From DASSLY01 sp035689185 (GTDB lineage: Bacteria > Actinomycetota > Actinomycetes > Actinomycetales > Dermatophilaceae): 18,162 bases of DNA. The first letter of the stretch is position 1; each line of letters opens with the position of its first letter. The DNA is taken from contig DASSLY010000118.1 of NCBI GenBank assembly GCA_035689185.1, forward strand, positions 1-18,162, given 5' to 3'. The notes below the pieces were generated by a model. The model made no database searches. It was given only the letters and a program-made list of their open reading frames with translations, and was not told the DNA's origin. Shown here in pieces: positions 1-7,016 of this stretch. The position numbers and the translations under genes were made by a program.

Positions 1-96
1 GTGCCCGTCCACGGCGGCGAGACGGTAGATCTGGTAGGACCTGCCGCCGACCTCCAGTGTGCCTTTGGCCCCGAAACTGTCGCTGCTCTGGCTCAC
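1..96 (-). CDS. acnA: aconitate hydratase, N-terminal fragment (runs off the window)
   Basis: Only the first 32 codons are present. Read on the minus strand they begin VSQSSDSFGAKGTLEVGG and continue into YQIYRLAAVDGH, the characteristic start of the actinobacterial AcnA/IRP-type aconitase, which interconverts citrate and isocitrate in the TCA cycle. The start is GTG at 96-94, chosen because an AAGGAG Shine-Dalgarno (plus coordinates 102-107) lies five bases upstream. The catalytic domains and Fe-S cysteines are outside the window. The gene follows the TrmA-like gene on the same strand but is separated by 220 bases holding its own regulatory palindrome, so it is probably transcribed separately. 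Identification rests on the N-terminal signature alone. Confidence 0.85.
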   Translation of the reverse strand, partial: MSQSSDSFGAKGTLEVGGRSYQIYRLAAVDGH

Positions 97-115
97 AACC
101 GCTCCTTCACCGATT

Positions 116-133
116 TATCTTGACGTCAAGATA
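116..133. promoter_or_regulatory. perfect 18-bp palindrome, probable operator for acnA
   Basis: TATCTTGACGTCAAGATA is a perfect dyad (9-bp half sites TATCTTGAC / GTCAAGATA) and an AT-rich island in GC-rich DNA. It lies 19 bases upstream of the aconitase GTG, directly in front of the ribosome binding site, where a repressor could block transcription. A second short palindrome, AGATATCT, overlaps it at 129-136. I cannot assign the cognate regulator. Confidence 0.6.
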
Positions 134-201
134 TCTAACCATACCGTCCGCCGCGGCTGCGCCGCCTGGATGTGCCGGGCCGAACCGCCTGCCCCGATCC
201 T

Positions 202-222
202 CCCGCGCCCGTCGGGCGCGGG
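202..222. terminator. GC-rich perfect hairpin between trmA-like gene and acnA
   Basis: CCCGCGCCC and GGGCGCGGG form a 9-bp perfect stem with a 3-base loop (GTC). No T-tract follows on either strand, so an intrinsic terminator is only possible, not shown. It could end the trmA-like transcript ahead of the acnA promoter. Confidence 0.3.
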
Positions 223-255
223 CGAACGGGGGGTTCTACCCTCCCCCTTGCGACG

Positions 256-297
256 TGTCAGAACGTGGGCGCGCCCTGACCCGCCTAGGTTCTGACA
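256..297. other. 9-bp perfect inverted repeat with 24-base spacer
   Basis: TGTCAGAAC (256-264) is repeated inverted as GTTCTGACA (289-297); the spacer includes the palindrome GGGCGCGCCC (267-276). It lies 20 bases past the stop of the TrmA-like gene on the minus strand. It may be a transcript-end hairpin or a protein-binding dyad; nothing in the sequence decides between them. Confidence 0.35.
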
Positions 298-316
298 GGT
301 CGTCGGGGGGTCGTGC

Positions 317-1489
317 TCAGTGGCGGACGAGGTGGGCGATGCACTCGACGTGGTGGGTCATCGGGAACGCGTCGAAGGCGCGCACCGACTCGGCCCGGTA
401 GCCGGCGTCGCCGAAGTGGGCCAGGTCCCGGGCCAGGGTCGCCGGGTCGCAGGCGACGTAGGCCACGGCCCGCGGGCGCAGCGCTGCGATGTCCCGCACG
501 ACCGCGCGGCCGGCGCCGGTTCGCGGCGGGTCGAGCACCACCACGCCCGTATGCCGGCGACGCGCCGCCAGCGTGCGCAGCACCCGGTCCACCCGGCGGT
601 GGCGGACCTGCGCCTGAGGCCGGCCGGCGAGGTTGGCCACCGCGTCCGCACAGGCCCGGGCGTCGGACTCCACCGCCAGCACCGACCCTGACTCGCCCAC
701 CGCGGTGGCGAGGGCATGGGCGAACAGGCCGGCGCCGGCATACAGGTCCATCGCCCGCTCCCCAGGCGCGGGCGCCAACACGTCCAGGACCTGGGCCACG
801 AAGGCGGCGGCGGCGCCCGGATGCACCTGCCAGAACCCGCGGGCCGAGACCTGGAACGTGGTCCCCGCGACCTGCTCGATCACGGTGGGCACCGGACCGG
901 AGGGACGCGGCAGGACCACGCGGTCGCCGACCCCCGGAGCCACGACGTCCACCGCCCGCGCACCGGACCAGTCCTGCGCGAGAACGTCGGCGATGCCCGG
1001 CGCGGCGATGAGACAGTCGTCCAGGGGCACCACGTCATGGCTGTGGAAGCGGTGGAGCCCGGCGCGGCCCCCGCCGTCGACGGCGAGCTCGACCCGGGTG
1101 CGCCAGCGCAGCCCGTCCTGGTCACCCGGCAACGGCTCCACCACGACATCCAGGTCGATCCCGGCCAGCCGGTGCAGCTGCTCGCGGACCACCGCGGCCT
1201 TCAATGCCCGCTGCTCGGGCACGGCGACGTGCTGGAAGTCGCAGCCGCCGCACCGTCCCGGCCCGGCATACGGGCAGGGAGGGGTGACCCGGGCGGGCGA
1301 GGCGACCAGCACCTGCACCGCGTCCGCCGTGAGGTACTTTGCGCGCACGCCGGTGACCGTGGCGACCACCCGCTCCCCTGGCAGCGCGTGCCGGACGAAG
1401 ACGACCGCGCCGTGGTGACGAGCTACCACGTGTCCGCCGTGGGCGATCGGGCCCGTGACCAGCTCCAGCTGTTGCCCGGTTTCGGCCAC
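317..1489 (-). CDS. class I SAM-dependent RNA m5U methyltransferase (TrmA/RlmC/RlmD family)
   Basis: The 390-residue protein has the full plan of the RNA 5-methyluridine methyltransferases. A TRAM-like beta domain covers about residues 5-65. Fe-S cluster cysteines are at C72, C80, C83 (CPYAGPGRCGGC) and C159. FWQVHP is at 219-224, the SAM-binding DLYAGAG at 248-254 and VVLDPPRTGAG at 317-327. The nucleophile is C347 in YVACDPATLARDL, and E382 is the likely general base. It should methylate C5 of a uridine in tRNA or rRNA; the exact target (tRNA U54 or a 23S rRNA site) cannot be told from sequence. The GTG start lies six bases past the upstream transporter stop, with no clear Shine-Dalgarno, suggesting co-transcription and translational coupling. 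The equivalent M. tuberculosis gene (Rv2689c) also sits next to the APC permease. Confidence 0.9.
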   Translation of the reverse strand: MAETGQQLELVTGPIAHGGHVVARHHGAVVFVRHALPGERVVATVTGVRAKYLTADAVQVLVASPARVTPPCPYAGPGRCGGCDFQHVAVPEQRALKAAVVREQLHRLAGIDLDVVVEPLPGDQDGLRWRTRVELAVDGGGRAGLHRFHSHDVVPLDDCLIAAPGIADVLAQDWSGARAVDVVAPGVGDRVVLPRPSGPVPTVIEQVAGTTFQVSARGFWQVHPGAAAAFVAQVLDVLAPAPGERAMDLYAGAGLFAHALATAVGESGSVLAVESDARACADAVANLAGRPQAQVRHRRVDRVLRTLAARRRHTGVVVLDPPRTGAGRAVVRDIAALRPRAVAYVACDPATLARDLAHFGDAGYRAESVRAFDAFPMTHHVECIAHLVRH

Positions 1490-1495
1490 CGGCGC

Positions 1496-3535
1496 TCAGC
1501 GGTCGAGGAAGCTGCCGGGGCCGCCGCGCCGGACCATGCTGGCGACGGGGCGGTCCATGCGGGACTCCGCGCCTTCGGAGGACTCCAGCTGCCAGGGAAC
1601 GCTGGCGACCATCACCCCCGGGGTGAACAGCAGCCGGCCCTTCAGCCGCAGCGCGCTCTGGTTGTGCAGCACGTGTTCGTACCAGTGCCCGACGACGTAC
1701 TCCGGGATGTAGACCATGACCACGTCGCGCGGACTGCCCCGGCGGACCCGCTTCACGTAGTCGATCACCGGGCGGGTGATCTCCCGGTAGGGGGAGTCCA
1801 GGGCCTTCAACGTCACGGGGATGTCCCGGCGGTCCCACTCCTGCTGCAACGCGTGGGTCTCCTCCGGGTCGACGTTCACCGTGATGGCCTCCAGCACCGA
1901 CGGCCTGGTCGCCCGCGCGTACGCGATGGCGCGAAGCGTCGGCTTGTGGATCTTGGAGACCAGGACGATCGCGTGCACCCGGGACGGCAGCAGCGACTCG
2001 TCGGCCGAGTCCTCGGCCACCGCCAGCTCGGCCCGGACCCGGGCGTAGTGCCTGCGGATCGCCAGCATCATCACGAACAGCACCGCCATCGCCGCGATGG
2101 CGAACCCGGCGCCGCGCAGGAACTTGGTGACAAGCACGATCACCAGAACCAGGCCGGACATGGTTGCGCCGATCGTGTTGATGACCTTGCTGCGCTGCAT
2201 CCGAGCCCGTGCCGCACGGTCGCGCTCGGTCCGCAGGTGACGGTTCCAGTGCCGGACCATCCCGGTCTGGCTCAGCGTGAACGAGACGAACACGCCGACG
2301 ATGTAGAGCTGGATGAGCCGGGTGACCTCGGCGTCGAAGACCCAGACGAGCAGCACGGCAGCCCCGGCCAGGATGAGGATGCCGTTGGAGTAAGCCAGCC
2401 GGTCGCCGCGGGTATGCAGCTGGCGGGGTAGGTACCCGTCCTTTGCCAGGATCGAGGCGAGCACCGGGAAGCCGTTGAACGCGGTGTTCGCCGCCAGGAT
2501 CAGGATGACGCCGGTGACGATCGAGACGTAGACGACCCCCGGCGGGAATCCGGAGAACACCGAGTGGGCCAGCTGGCCGATGATCGTGTCCTCCTGGTAG
2601 CTCTCCCCCAGCGGCTTGCCGTCCAGCATGAGCTGCTCGGGGTGGTCGGGGTCCTTCATCTTCACCCCGGTAAGCCGGGCCAGGGTCACGTTCGCCAGCA
2701 GCATGGTCACCGACAGCAGCCCCATCAGCAGCAGCGTGGTGGCGGCGTTGGCGCTCTTGGGCTTCTTGAAGGCGGGGACGCCGTTGGAGATGGCCTCCAC
2801 GCCGGTCAGCGCCGCGCAGCCGGAGGAGAACGCGCGCAGCAGCAGGAACGCCATGGCGAAGGTGGTGAGCGCGCTCGACCCCGGTTGCGGGGCCAGCTCG
2901 AACTGGGCGCTCTCGGCCGGTGGCAGGTCGCCGGTGAACTCGCGGAAGAACCCGACCGCCGCCATCCCCAGGATGCCGACCATGAACCCGTAGGTGGGGA
3001 TGGCGAACGCGGAGCCGGACTCGCGGACACCGCGCAGGTTGACGGCGGTGAGCAGGACGATCAAGCCCACAGCCACCGGGACCTCGTTGCCGTGGATGAA
3101 CGGCAGCGCGCTGGCGGCGTTCTGCACCCCGGAGGAGACCGAGACGGCCACGGTCAGCACGTAGTCCACCAGCAGCGAGCTCGCCACGGTCAGCCCCGCC
3201 TTCGGTCCGAGGTTGACCGTGGCGACCTCGTAGTCGCCGCCTCCGCTGGGGTAGGCGTGCACGTTCTGCCGGTATGAGGCCACCACAACCCCCATGACCA
3301 GGACGACCGCGATGGCGATCTGCCAGGAGTGGACGGCGGCGAAGGCCCCCCCCGCGATGCCCAGGGTGATGAAGATCTCGTCCGGGGCGTAGGCCACCGA
3401 TGACAGCGCGTCGCTGGCGAACACCGGCAACGCGATCCGTTTCGGCAGCAGCGTCTCATGCAGCTTGTCGCTGCGCATCGCCCGCCCGACAAGGAGCCGC
3501 TTGACGGCGCGGCCGACAGTCGTCACGGCCGACAC
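1496..3535 (-). CDS. kimA: KimA-type potassium transporter (APC superfamily)
   Basis: From the GTG at 3535 the protein has 679 residues. About twelve membrane helices span residues 35-495, followed by a roughly 180-residue cytoplasmic domain ending in VLHNQSALRLKGRLLF and VMVASVPWQL. Both halves align by eye with Bacillus subtilis KimA (YdaO), a K+/H+ symporter inhibited by c-di-AMP. Positions recalled as lining the KimA K+ site all match: D42 and Y49 (SDALSSVAY), D124, Y125, T128 and S132 (LLVDYVLTVAVS), T244 and E247 (ALTGVEAI), and Y411. An upstream start at 3598 would add 21 residues rich in G, P and R; VSAVTTVGRAVKRLLVG fits family N-termini better. No Shine-Dalgarno precedes 3535, so the mRNA may be leaderless. 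The divergent RCK genes support a potassium role over amino-acid transport. Confidence 0.85.
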   Translation of the reverse strand: MSAVTTVGRAVKRLLVGRAMRSDKLHETLLPKRIALPVFASDALSSVAYAPDEIFITLGIAGGAFAAVHSWQIAIAVVLVMGVVVASYRQNVHAYPSGGGDYEVATVNLGPKAGLTVASSLLVDYVLTVAVSVSSGVQNAASALPFIHGNEVPVAVGLIVLLTAVNLRGVRESGSAFAIPTYGFMVGILGMAAVGFFREFTGDLPPAESAQFELAPQPGSSALTTFAMAFLLLRAFSSGCAALTGVEAISNGVPAFKKPKSANAATTLLLMGLLSVTMLLANVTLARLTGVKMKDPDHPEQLMLDGKPLGESYQEDTIIGQLAHSVFSGFPPGVVYVSIVTGVILILAANTAFNGFPVLASILAKDGYLPRQLHTRGDRLAYSNGILILAGAAVLLVWVFDAEVTRLIQLYIVGVFVSFTLSQTGMVRHWNRHLRTERDRAARARMQRSKVINTIGATMSGLVLVIVLVTKFLRGAGFAIAAMAVLFVMMLAIRRHYARVRAELAVAEDSADESLLPSRVHAIVLVSKIHKPTLRAIAYARATRPSVLEAITVNVDPEETHALQQEWDRRDIPVTLKALDSPYREITRPVIDYVKRVRRGSPRDVVMVYIPEYVVGHWYEHVLHNQSALRLKGRLLFTPGVMVASVPWQLESSEGAESRMDRPVASMVRRGGPGSFLDR

Positions 3536-3639
3536 TCTAGGGCGGGGTCCTGGTATGCCGCGGTCCGGCTCGCCTCGGCCGCCTGCGTCGACCAGCACGC
3601 TGCCGGCACGACCTGCGGTCGCCGTGTACCGTCACTGCC

Positions 3640-4302
3640 GTGCATTTCGTGATCATGGGGTGCGGCCGGGTGGGCTCCACCCTGGCACTGAGCCTGGAGG
3701 CGCAGGGTCACGACGTGGCGATCGTCGACACGCTGCCGACCGCGTTCCGCCGGCTCGGCGCGGGGTTCGAGGGCAGGCGGGTCACCGGGCTCGGCTTCGA
3801 CCGGGACACCCTGGTCGAGGCGGGCATCGAGTCGGCCTACGCCTTCGCGGCCGTCAGCAACGGCGACAACTCCAACATCCTGGCCGCCCGGGTCGCCCGG
3901 GAGACCTTCGGCGTGGAGCACGTGGTGGCCCGGATCTACGACCCCGGGCGGGCGGAGATCTACCAGCGCCTCGGCATTCCCACCGTGGCCACGGTCCGGT
4001 GGACGGCGGACCAGATGCTGCGCCGGCTGCTGCCTCAGGGGTCCACCCCCGAGCACAGCGACCCCAGTGGGCAGGTCGTGCTCGCGGAGGTGCCGGTGCA
4101 GTCGGGCTGGGTGGGCCGGCGGCTGACCGAGATCGAGGAGGTGGCCGGGGCGCGGGTGGCCTACCTGACCCGGCTCGGCGAGGGACTGCTGCCCGGCCGT
4201 GACACCGTGTACCAGGACGGCGACCTGCTGCACCTGCTGTCCCGCAAGGACGACCTGGCTCGGGTGGAGCGCATCCTGGACGAGCGGCCGCCCGCCCACT
4301 GA
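3640..4302 (+). CDS. ceoB: potassium-uptake RCK protein, first of a pair (TrkA/CeoB-like)
   Basis: This 220-residue cytosolic protein has an N-terminal Rossmann RCK_N domain with the nucleotide-binding GCGRVG at 7-12 and acidic D30 at the end of beta 2. An RCK_C domain covers about residues 135-215. Such proteins bind NAD(H) or other nucleotides and gate Trk/Ktr potassium channels. The start is the GTG at 3640, directly before HFVIMGCGRVG. No ribosome binding site precedes it; TGTACC at 3625-3630 could be a -10 box placing the RNA start near the GTG, so a leaderless mRNA is likely. It diverges from kimA across only 104 bases and is followed 13 bases later by a second RCK gene. No TrkH/KtrB membrane subunit is in the window. 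Confidence 0.9.
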   Translation: MHFVIMGCGRVGSTLALSLEAQGHDVAIVDTLPTAFRRLGAGFEGRRVTGLGFDRDTLVEAGIESAYAFAAVSNGDNSNILAARVARETFGVEHVVARIYDPGRAEIYQRLGIPTVATVRWTADQMLRRLLPQGSTPEHSDPSGQVVLAEVPVQSGWVGRRLTEIEEVAGARVAYLTRLGEGLLPGRDTVYQDGDLLHLLSRKDDLARVERILDERPPAH

Positions 4303-4315
4303 CGAAGGAGCTGAC

Positions 4316-4999
4316 ATGCGTGTGGTGATCGCCGGCGCGGGCAGCGTGGGACGCTCGATCGCCCGTGAGCTGCTGCACAACGGCCACCAGGTTCTGCTCA
4401 TCGACAAGGACGCCGACGACGTGCAGGCCAGCCGGGTGCCGCAAGCCTCCTGGCTGCTCGCCGACGCGTGCGAGATCAGCTCCCTGCACGAGGCCAACCT
4501 GGCCGACTGTGACGTGGCGGTCGCGGCCACCGGCGACGACAAGGCCAACCTGGTCGTCTCCCTGCTCGCCAAGACCGAGTTCGGCGTGCCGCGCACCGTC
4601 GCGCGAGTGAACAACCCGAAGAACGAGTGGATGTTCGACGAGGCGTGGGGGGTCGACGTGGCCGTGTCGACCCCCCGGCTGATGACCGCCTTGGTCGAGG
4701 AGGCGGTCAGCATCGGCGACCTGGTGCGGATCTTCACGTTCCAGCAGGGCCGCTCCACGATGGTGGAGCTGACCCTGCCCGAGGACAGCCCGTATGCGGG
4801 CAAGCGCGTCGGGGACGTCCCGTGGCCGGGCGACAGCGTCCTGGTCGGCATCATCCGGGAGGACCACCCGATCGCCCCGAGCCGGGACGACTCGCTGGAG
4901 GCGCACGACGAGCTGCTGCTGCTGGCAACCCCCGACGTGGAGGACGAGCTGGAGCAGATGCTCAGCCCAGCCAACCGGATGCCGCGGGACCGGGAGTAG
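4316..4999 (+). CDS. ceoC: potassium-uptake RCK protein, second of a pair (TrkA/CeoC-like)
   Basis: The 227-residue product again has RCK_N (GAGSVG at 7-12, D30 closing beta 2) and RCK_C (about 140-220) domains and is a paralogue of the preceding gene. The ATG at 4316 is set by an excellent AAGGAG Shine-Dalgarno five bases upstream; an in-frame GTG at 4199 would run deep into the previous gene and is not credible. The 13-base gap to the first RCK gene shows a two-gene operon, which fits the CeoB/CeoC arrangement of mycobacteria, where two half-size RCK proteins probably form a mixed ring. A strong hairpin overlaps its 3' end and stop codon. Confidence 0.92.
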   Translation: MRVVIAGAGSVGRSIARELLHNGHQVLLIDKDADDVQASRVPQASWLLADACEISSLHEANLADCDVAVAATGDDKANLVVSLLAKTEFGVPRTVARVNNPKNEWMFDEAWGVDVAVSTPRLMTALVEEAVSIGDLVRIFTFQQGRSTMVELTLPEDSPYAGKRVGDVPWPGDSVLVGIIREDHPIAPSRDDSLEAHDELLLLATPDVEDELEQMLSPANRMPRDRE

Positions 5000-5024
5000 T
5001 CCCGCGGCCGGCCCGCCGTGGGAC
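4981..5024 (+). terminator. overlapping alternative hairpins at the end of the second RCK gene
   Basis: GCCGCGGGAC (4981-4990) pairs perfectly with GTCCCGCGGC (4999-5008) as a 10-bp stem with an 8-base loop that contains most of the stop codon. The same GTCCCGCGG (4999-5007) can pair instead with CCGTGGGAC (5016-5024) as a 9-bp stem with one G-U. The two folds exclude each other. No T-tract follows, so this is a terminator or 3'-end stabiliser of uncertain efficiency. The remaining bases to 5108, before the convergent DUF3159 stop, show nothing recognisable. Confidence 0.4.
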
Positions 5025-5108
5025 CAGCTGCGCGAACGCCGCGGCGAGCGGGCTGGCGCTGGTTGCTTCGACCAACCCGCACGAGCCCGGTTCGACCTCC
5101 GTCGGCTG

Positions 5109-5765
5109 CTAGGACGCCACCGGGGTCCGGCCGCGCAGGAGCATCCAGCCCATGACCGCGACGGCGCCGACGTAGGCCGGCCAGCCCAGCAGGATCTTGC
5201 TGATGCCGAGCGCGGCGACCTGGCCGGCGAAGTAGAGCGGGAGCATGACGGCCACCCGCACGGCATACAGGCCGACCAGGACCAGGGTCAGCCGCGAGCA
5301 GACGGAGACCAGGCCCCGGTCGCGCTGCCAGGCCGTCGGGTCCTCGGCGAACCGGGGGTCGCCGACTCCGACGAGGAACCCGACCAGCGGCCAGCGGACG
5401 ACTACCGACAGCAACGACCCGACCATCCAGGCCAGGCTGGTCAGGATGCCGGGCAGGAAGGCGTCCTCGGCCCGGCCGCTGCGCAGGGCGAAGAACGCCG
5501 CCACCGCTGTGGCCAGCACGGAGGTGAGCACATAGCGGGGCGTCTGCCTGCTGGCGACCCGGACCACCAGCAGCACGCCCAGCACGGCTGCGGCGGCCAG
5601 CACCGAGGGGCGGACGTCCTGGGTGGCCGTCCACCCGACCACGAAGGCGACCGTCGGCAGCGCCGTCTCCAGCGAGCCGCGCCACCCGCCGAGCGCGGCG
5701 GACAGCCGGTGCCGGATGACCTCCTCGACGGTCTGCGCCTCGGGCTCGGCCGCCGGACCGCTCAC
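5109..5765 (-). CDS. DUF3159 multi-pass membrane protein
   Basis: The 218-residue protein starts at a GTG (5765) that overlaps the stop of the upstream OB-fold gene as GTGA, a coupling overlap; the longer frame upstream only runs antisense-like through other genes. About five or six hydrophobic helices lie near residues 33-48, 54-71, 79-95, 104-133, 152-181 and 187-211. Conserved-looking loops are VGDPRFAEDPTAWQRDRGL (134-152) and the C-terminal ILLGWPAYVG. The family matches M. tuberculosis Rv2693c by sequence feel and position. No enzymatic function is known to me. Its place as last gene of the dut operon, coupled to a predicted nucleic-acid-binding protein, is the main clue to its job. Confidence 0.88.
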   Translation of the reverse strand: MSGPAAEPEAQTVEEVIRHRLSAALGGWRGSLETALPTVAFVVGWTATQDVRPSVLAAAAVLGVLLVVRVASRQTPRYVLTSVLATAVAAFFALRSGRAEDAFLPGILTSLAWMVGSLLSVVVRWPLVGFLVGVGDPRFAEDPTAWQRDRGLVSVCSRLTLVLVGLYAVRVAVMLPLYFAGQVAALGISKILLGWPAYVGAVAVMGWMLLRGRTPVAS

Positions 5766-6256
5766 GAAACCCCGGTCATCGGCGTCTTCGTGAGCACGGG
5801 GGTGCTTATGGCGCCGGTGGCGGCCGTGGGCGCGGGGGTGGTCGGGGCGCTCTTCTCCCGGTCGGGGATGATCTCGTAGGCCGGGTTGAAAATGGTGGGC
5901 GTGCCGCGCAGGTGGGTGACCCGGCCGCGGGCGGTGATGTAGGCGCCCGGCTCGATTCCGCTGATGCGCCGGCGGCCGAGCCAGACCAGGTTCAGCGTGC
6001 GGCTTCCGTCGTAGAGGTCGACCACCAGCGCCGGGACGTTGACGCGGGGTCGCAGCGTGACGCTGTGGACGTTGCCGCAGACCGAGGCCACCTGGCGGTC
6101 GACGAGCGCGGCGATGGGCGTGCCGCCGAGCCGGCCGGCGTCTTCTTGCAGTTCCTCGGCGTCCATCTCGGCTTCGCTGCGGGTAAGTCGCTCGATCACG
6201 CCGCGCACCAGGCCCTTCTTCTGCGCGCCGTCCGGGTTGTGAATCGGCTTCGTCAT
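5762..6256 (-). CDS. OB-fold nucleic-acid-binding domain protein (Rv2694c-like)
   Basis: The product has 164 residues. The region from about 45 to 130 (VASVCGNVHSVTLRP, VPALVVDLYDGSRTLNLVWLGR, ISGIEPGAYITARGRVT) has the strand pattern of a RecG-wedge/RPA-type OB fold, known to bind single-stranded nucleic acid. The N-terminal 40 residues look helical (VIERLTRSEAEMDAEELQE) and the C-terminal 30 are a low-complexity T/A/P tail. The ATG overlaps the DUF3710 stop by one base (TGATG), with GAGG seven bases upstream. It overlaps the following DUF3159 gene by four bases. It should be cytoplasmic; a role in repair or recombination is inferred only from the fold and from dut nearby. Confidence 0.88.
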   Translation of the reverse strand: MTKPIHNPDGAQKKGLVRGVIERLTRSEAEMDAEELQEDAGRLGGTPIAALVDRQVASVCGNVHSVTLRPRVNVPALVVDLYDGSRTLNLVWLGRRRISGIEPGAYITARGRVTHLRGTPTIFNPAYEIIPDREKSAPTTPAPTAATGAISTPVLTKTPMTGVS

Positions 6257-7014
6257 CAGCGCACCTCGGTGATCTCGGGTCCACGTTCGAACGGGTTGAG
6301 CTGGTCGGCTGGGTCCGGCGCGGCCTGGACGGCGTCCTCCGGCAGCCGCAGCGGCAGCAGGTCGCGCGGGGCCATCGCCTCGTCACCACGGACGACCACG
6401 GTCCCCCGGTAGACCTGGAGCAGCGCCGCCGCAGCGTCCTCCTCGACGGCGGCCCTACCGCTGAGGACGCCGCGCAGGAACCAGCGCGGTCCGTCCACGC
6501 CGACGAAGCGTGCGGGAGTGAAGTAGGTCCTGCCGTCCGGTGCGCGCCCGGGCAGCTGGGCATGTAGCTCCACGCCGAGCGGTCCGTCGGCCTCCTGCGC
6601 GGTGCCCCCCTGGGAGGTGATGCCTGCCGCGATCTCCTGCCGGATCTCCCCCCAAACCCCGTCGGAGCGCGGTGCCGCGAACGCCTGCAGCTGCAGCGCC
6701 GACTCGCCGATGACCGTTGTCACGCCGACGACCTGCTGGGTCTGGTTGTCGACCTCCAGCCGCATCTCCATGCCCGGGGCGCCGGCCACCCACAGCGACC
6801 CCAAGTCGAGCCGGTTGCCCGGGTCGCTCACCTCGCTGCGGTCGAACGGCCCGTCCGGGCGCTCGTATGCCGCGTGCGTCACCGCCCCCTGGTCCCCGGA
6901 GTCCCGGGGGCTGGCCGGTGCGCCCGGGTCGCCCCGGACTGCCGCACCGACCGGCACCGCCACGGGCTCCGCCTGGTCGAGATCGTCCCGCTTCCTCCGG
7001 CTGAAAATGCCCAT
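6256..7014 (-). CDS. DUF3710 conserved actinobacterial protein
   Basis: This 252-residue soluble protein begins MGIFSRRKRDDLDQ, the basic start typical of DUF3710 proteins (M. tuberculosis Rv2696c family). A disordered acidic/Pro-Gly stretch follows to about residue 55. The conserved core is about 58-235, with RLDLGSLWV, MEMRLEVDNQTQQVVGVT, WGEIRQEIAAGI, GVELHAQLPG and FVGVDGPRWFLRGVLSG. No catalytic motif is apparent and the function is unknown. The ATG is two bases past the dut stop, and the stop overlaps the next ATG by one base, so all three should be translated together. Confidence 0.92.
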   Translation of the reverse strand: MGIFSRRKRDDLDQAEPVAVPVGAAVRGDPGAPASPRDSGDQGAVTHAAYERPDGPFDRSEVSDPGNRLDLGSLWVAGAPGMEMRLEVDNQTQQVVGVTTVIGESALQLQAFAAPRSDGVWGEIRQEIAAGITSQGGTAQEADGPLGVELHAQLPGRAPDGRTYFTPARFVGVDGPRWFLRGVLSGRAAVEEDAAAALLQVYRGTVVVRGDEAMAPRDLLPLRLPEDAVQAAPDPADQLNPFERGPEITEVR

Positions 7015-7016
7015 GA

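Noticed and set aside
716..2431. Long plus-strand open frame (571 codons)
   Set aside because: It lies opposite the methyltransferase and KimA genes; the Asp/His/Arg/Gly-rich composition is the usual antisense shadow in high-GC DNA.
3536..3639. Possible ydaO/c-di-AMP riboswitch ahead of kimA
   Set aside because: The region is only 104 bases, shared by two divergent genes, and shows none of the conserved riboswitch helices; the kimA start also seems leaderless.
5085..5108. GGTTCGACC resembling a tRNA T-loop between the second RCK gene and DUF3159
   Set aside because: No acceptor, D or anticodon arms can be built around it.
5109..6563. Apparent 484-residue DUF3159 protein with a long N-terminal extension
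   Set aside because: The first part is off-frame reading of the DUF3710 and OB-fold genes; the GTG at 5765 overlapping the upstream stop is the credible start.
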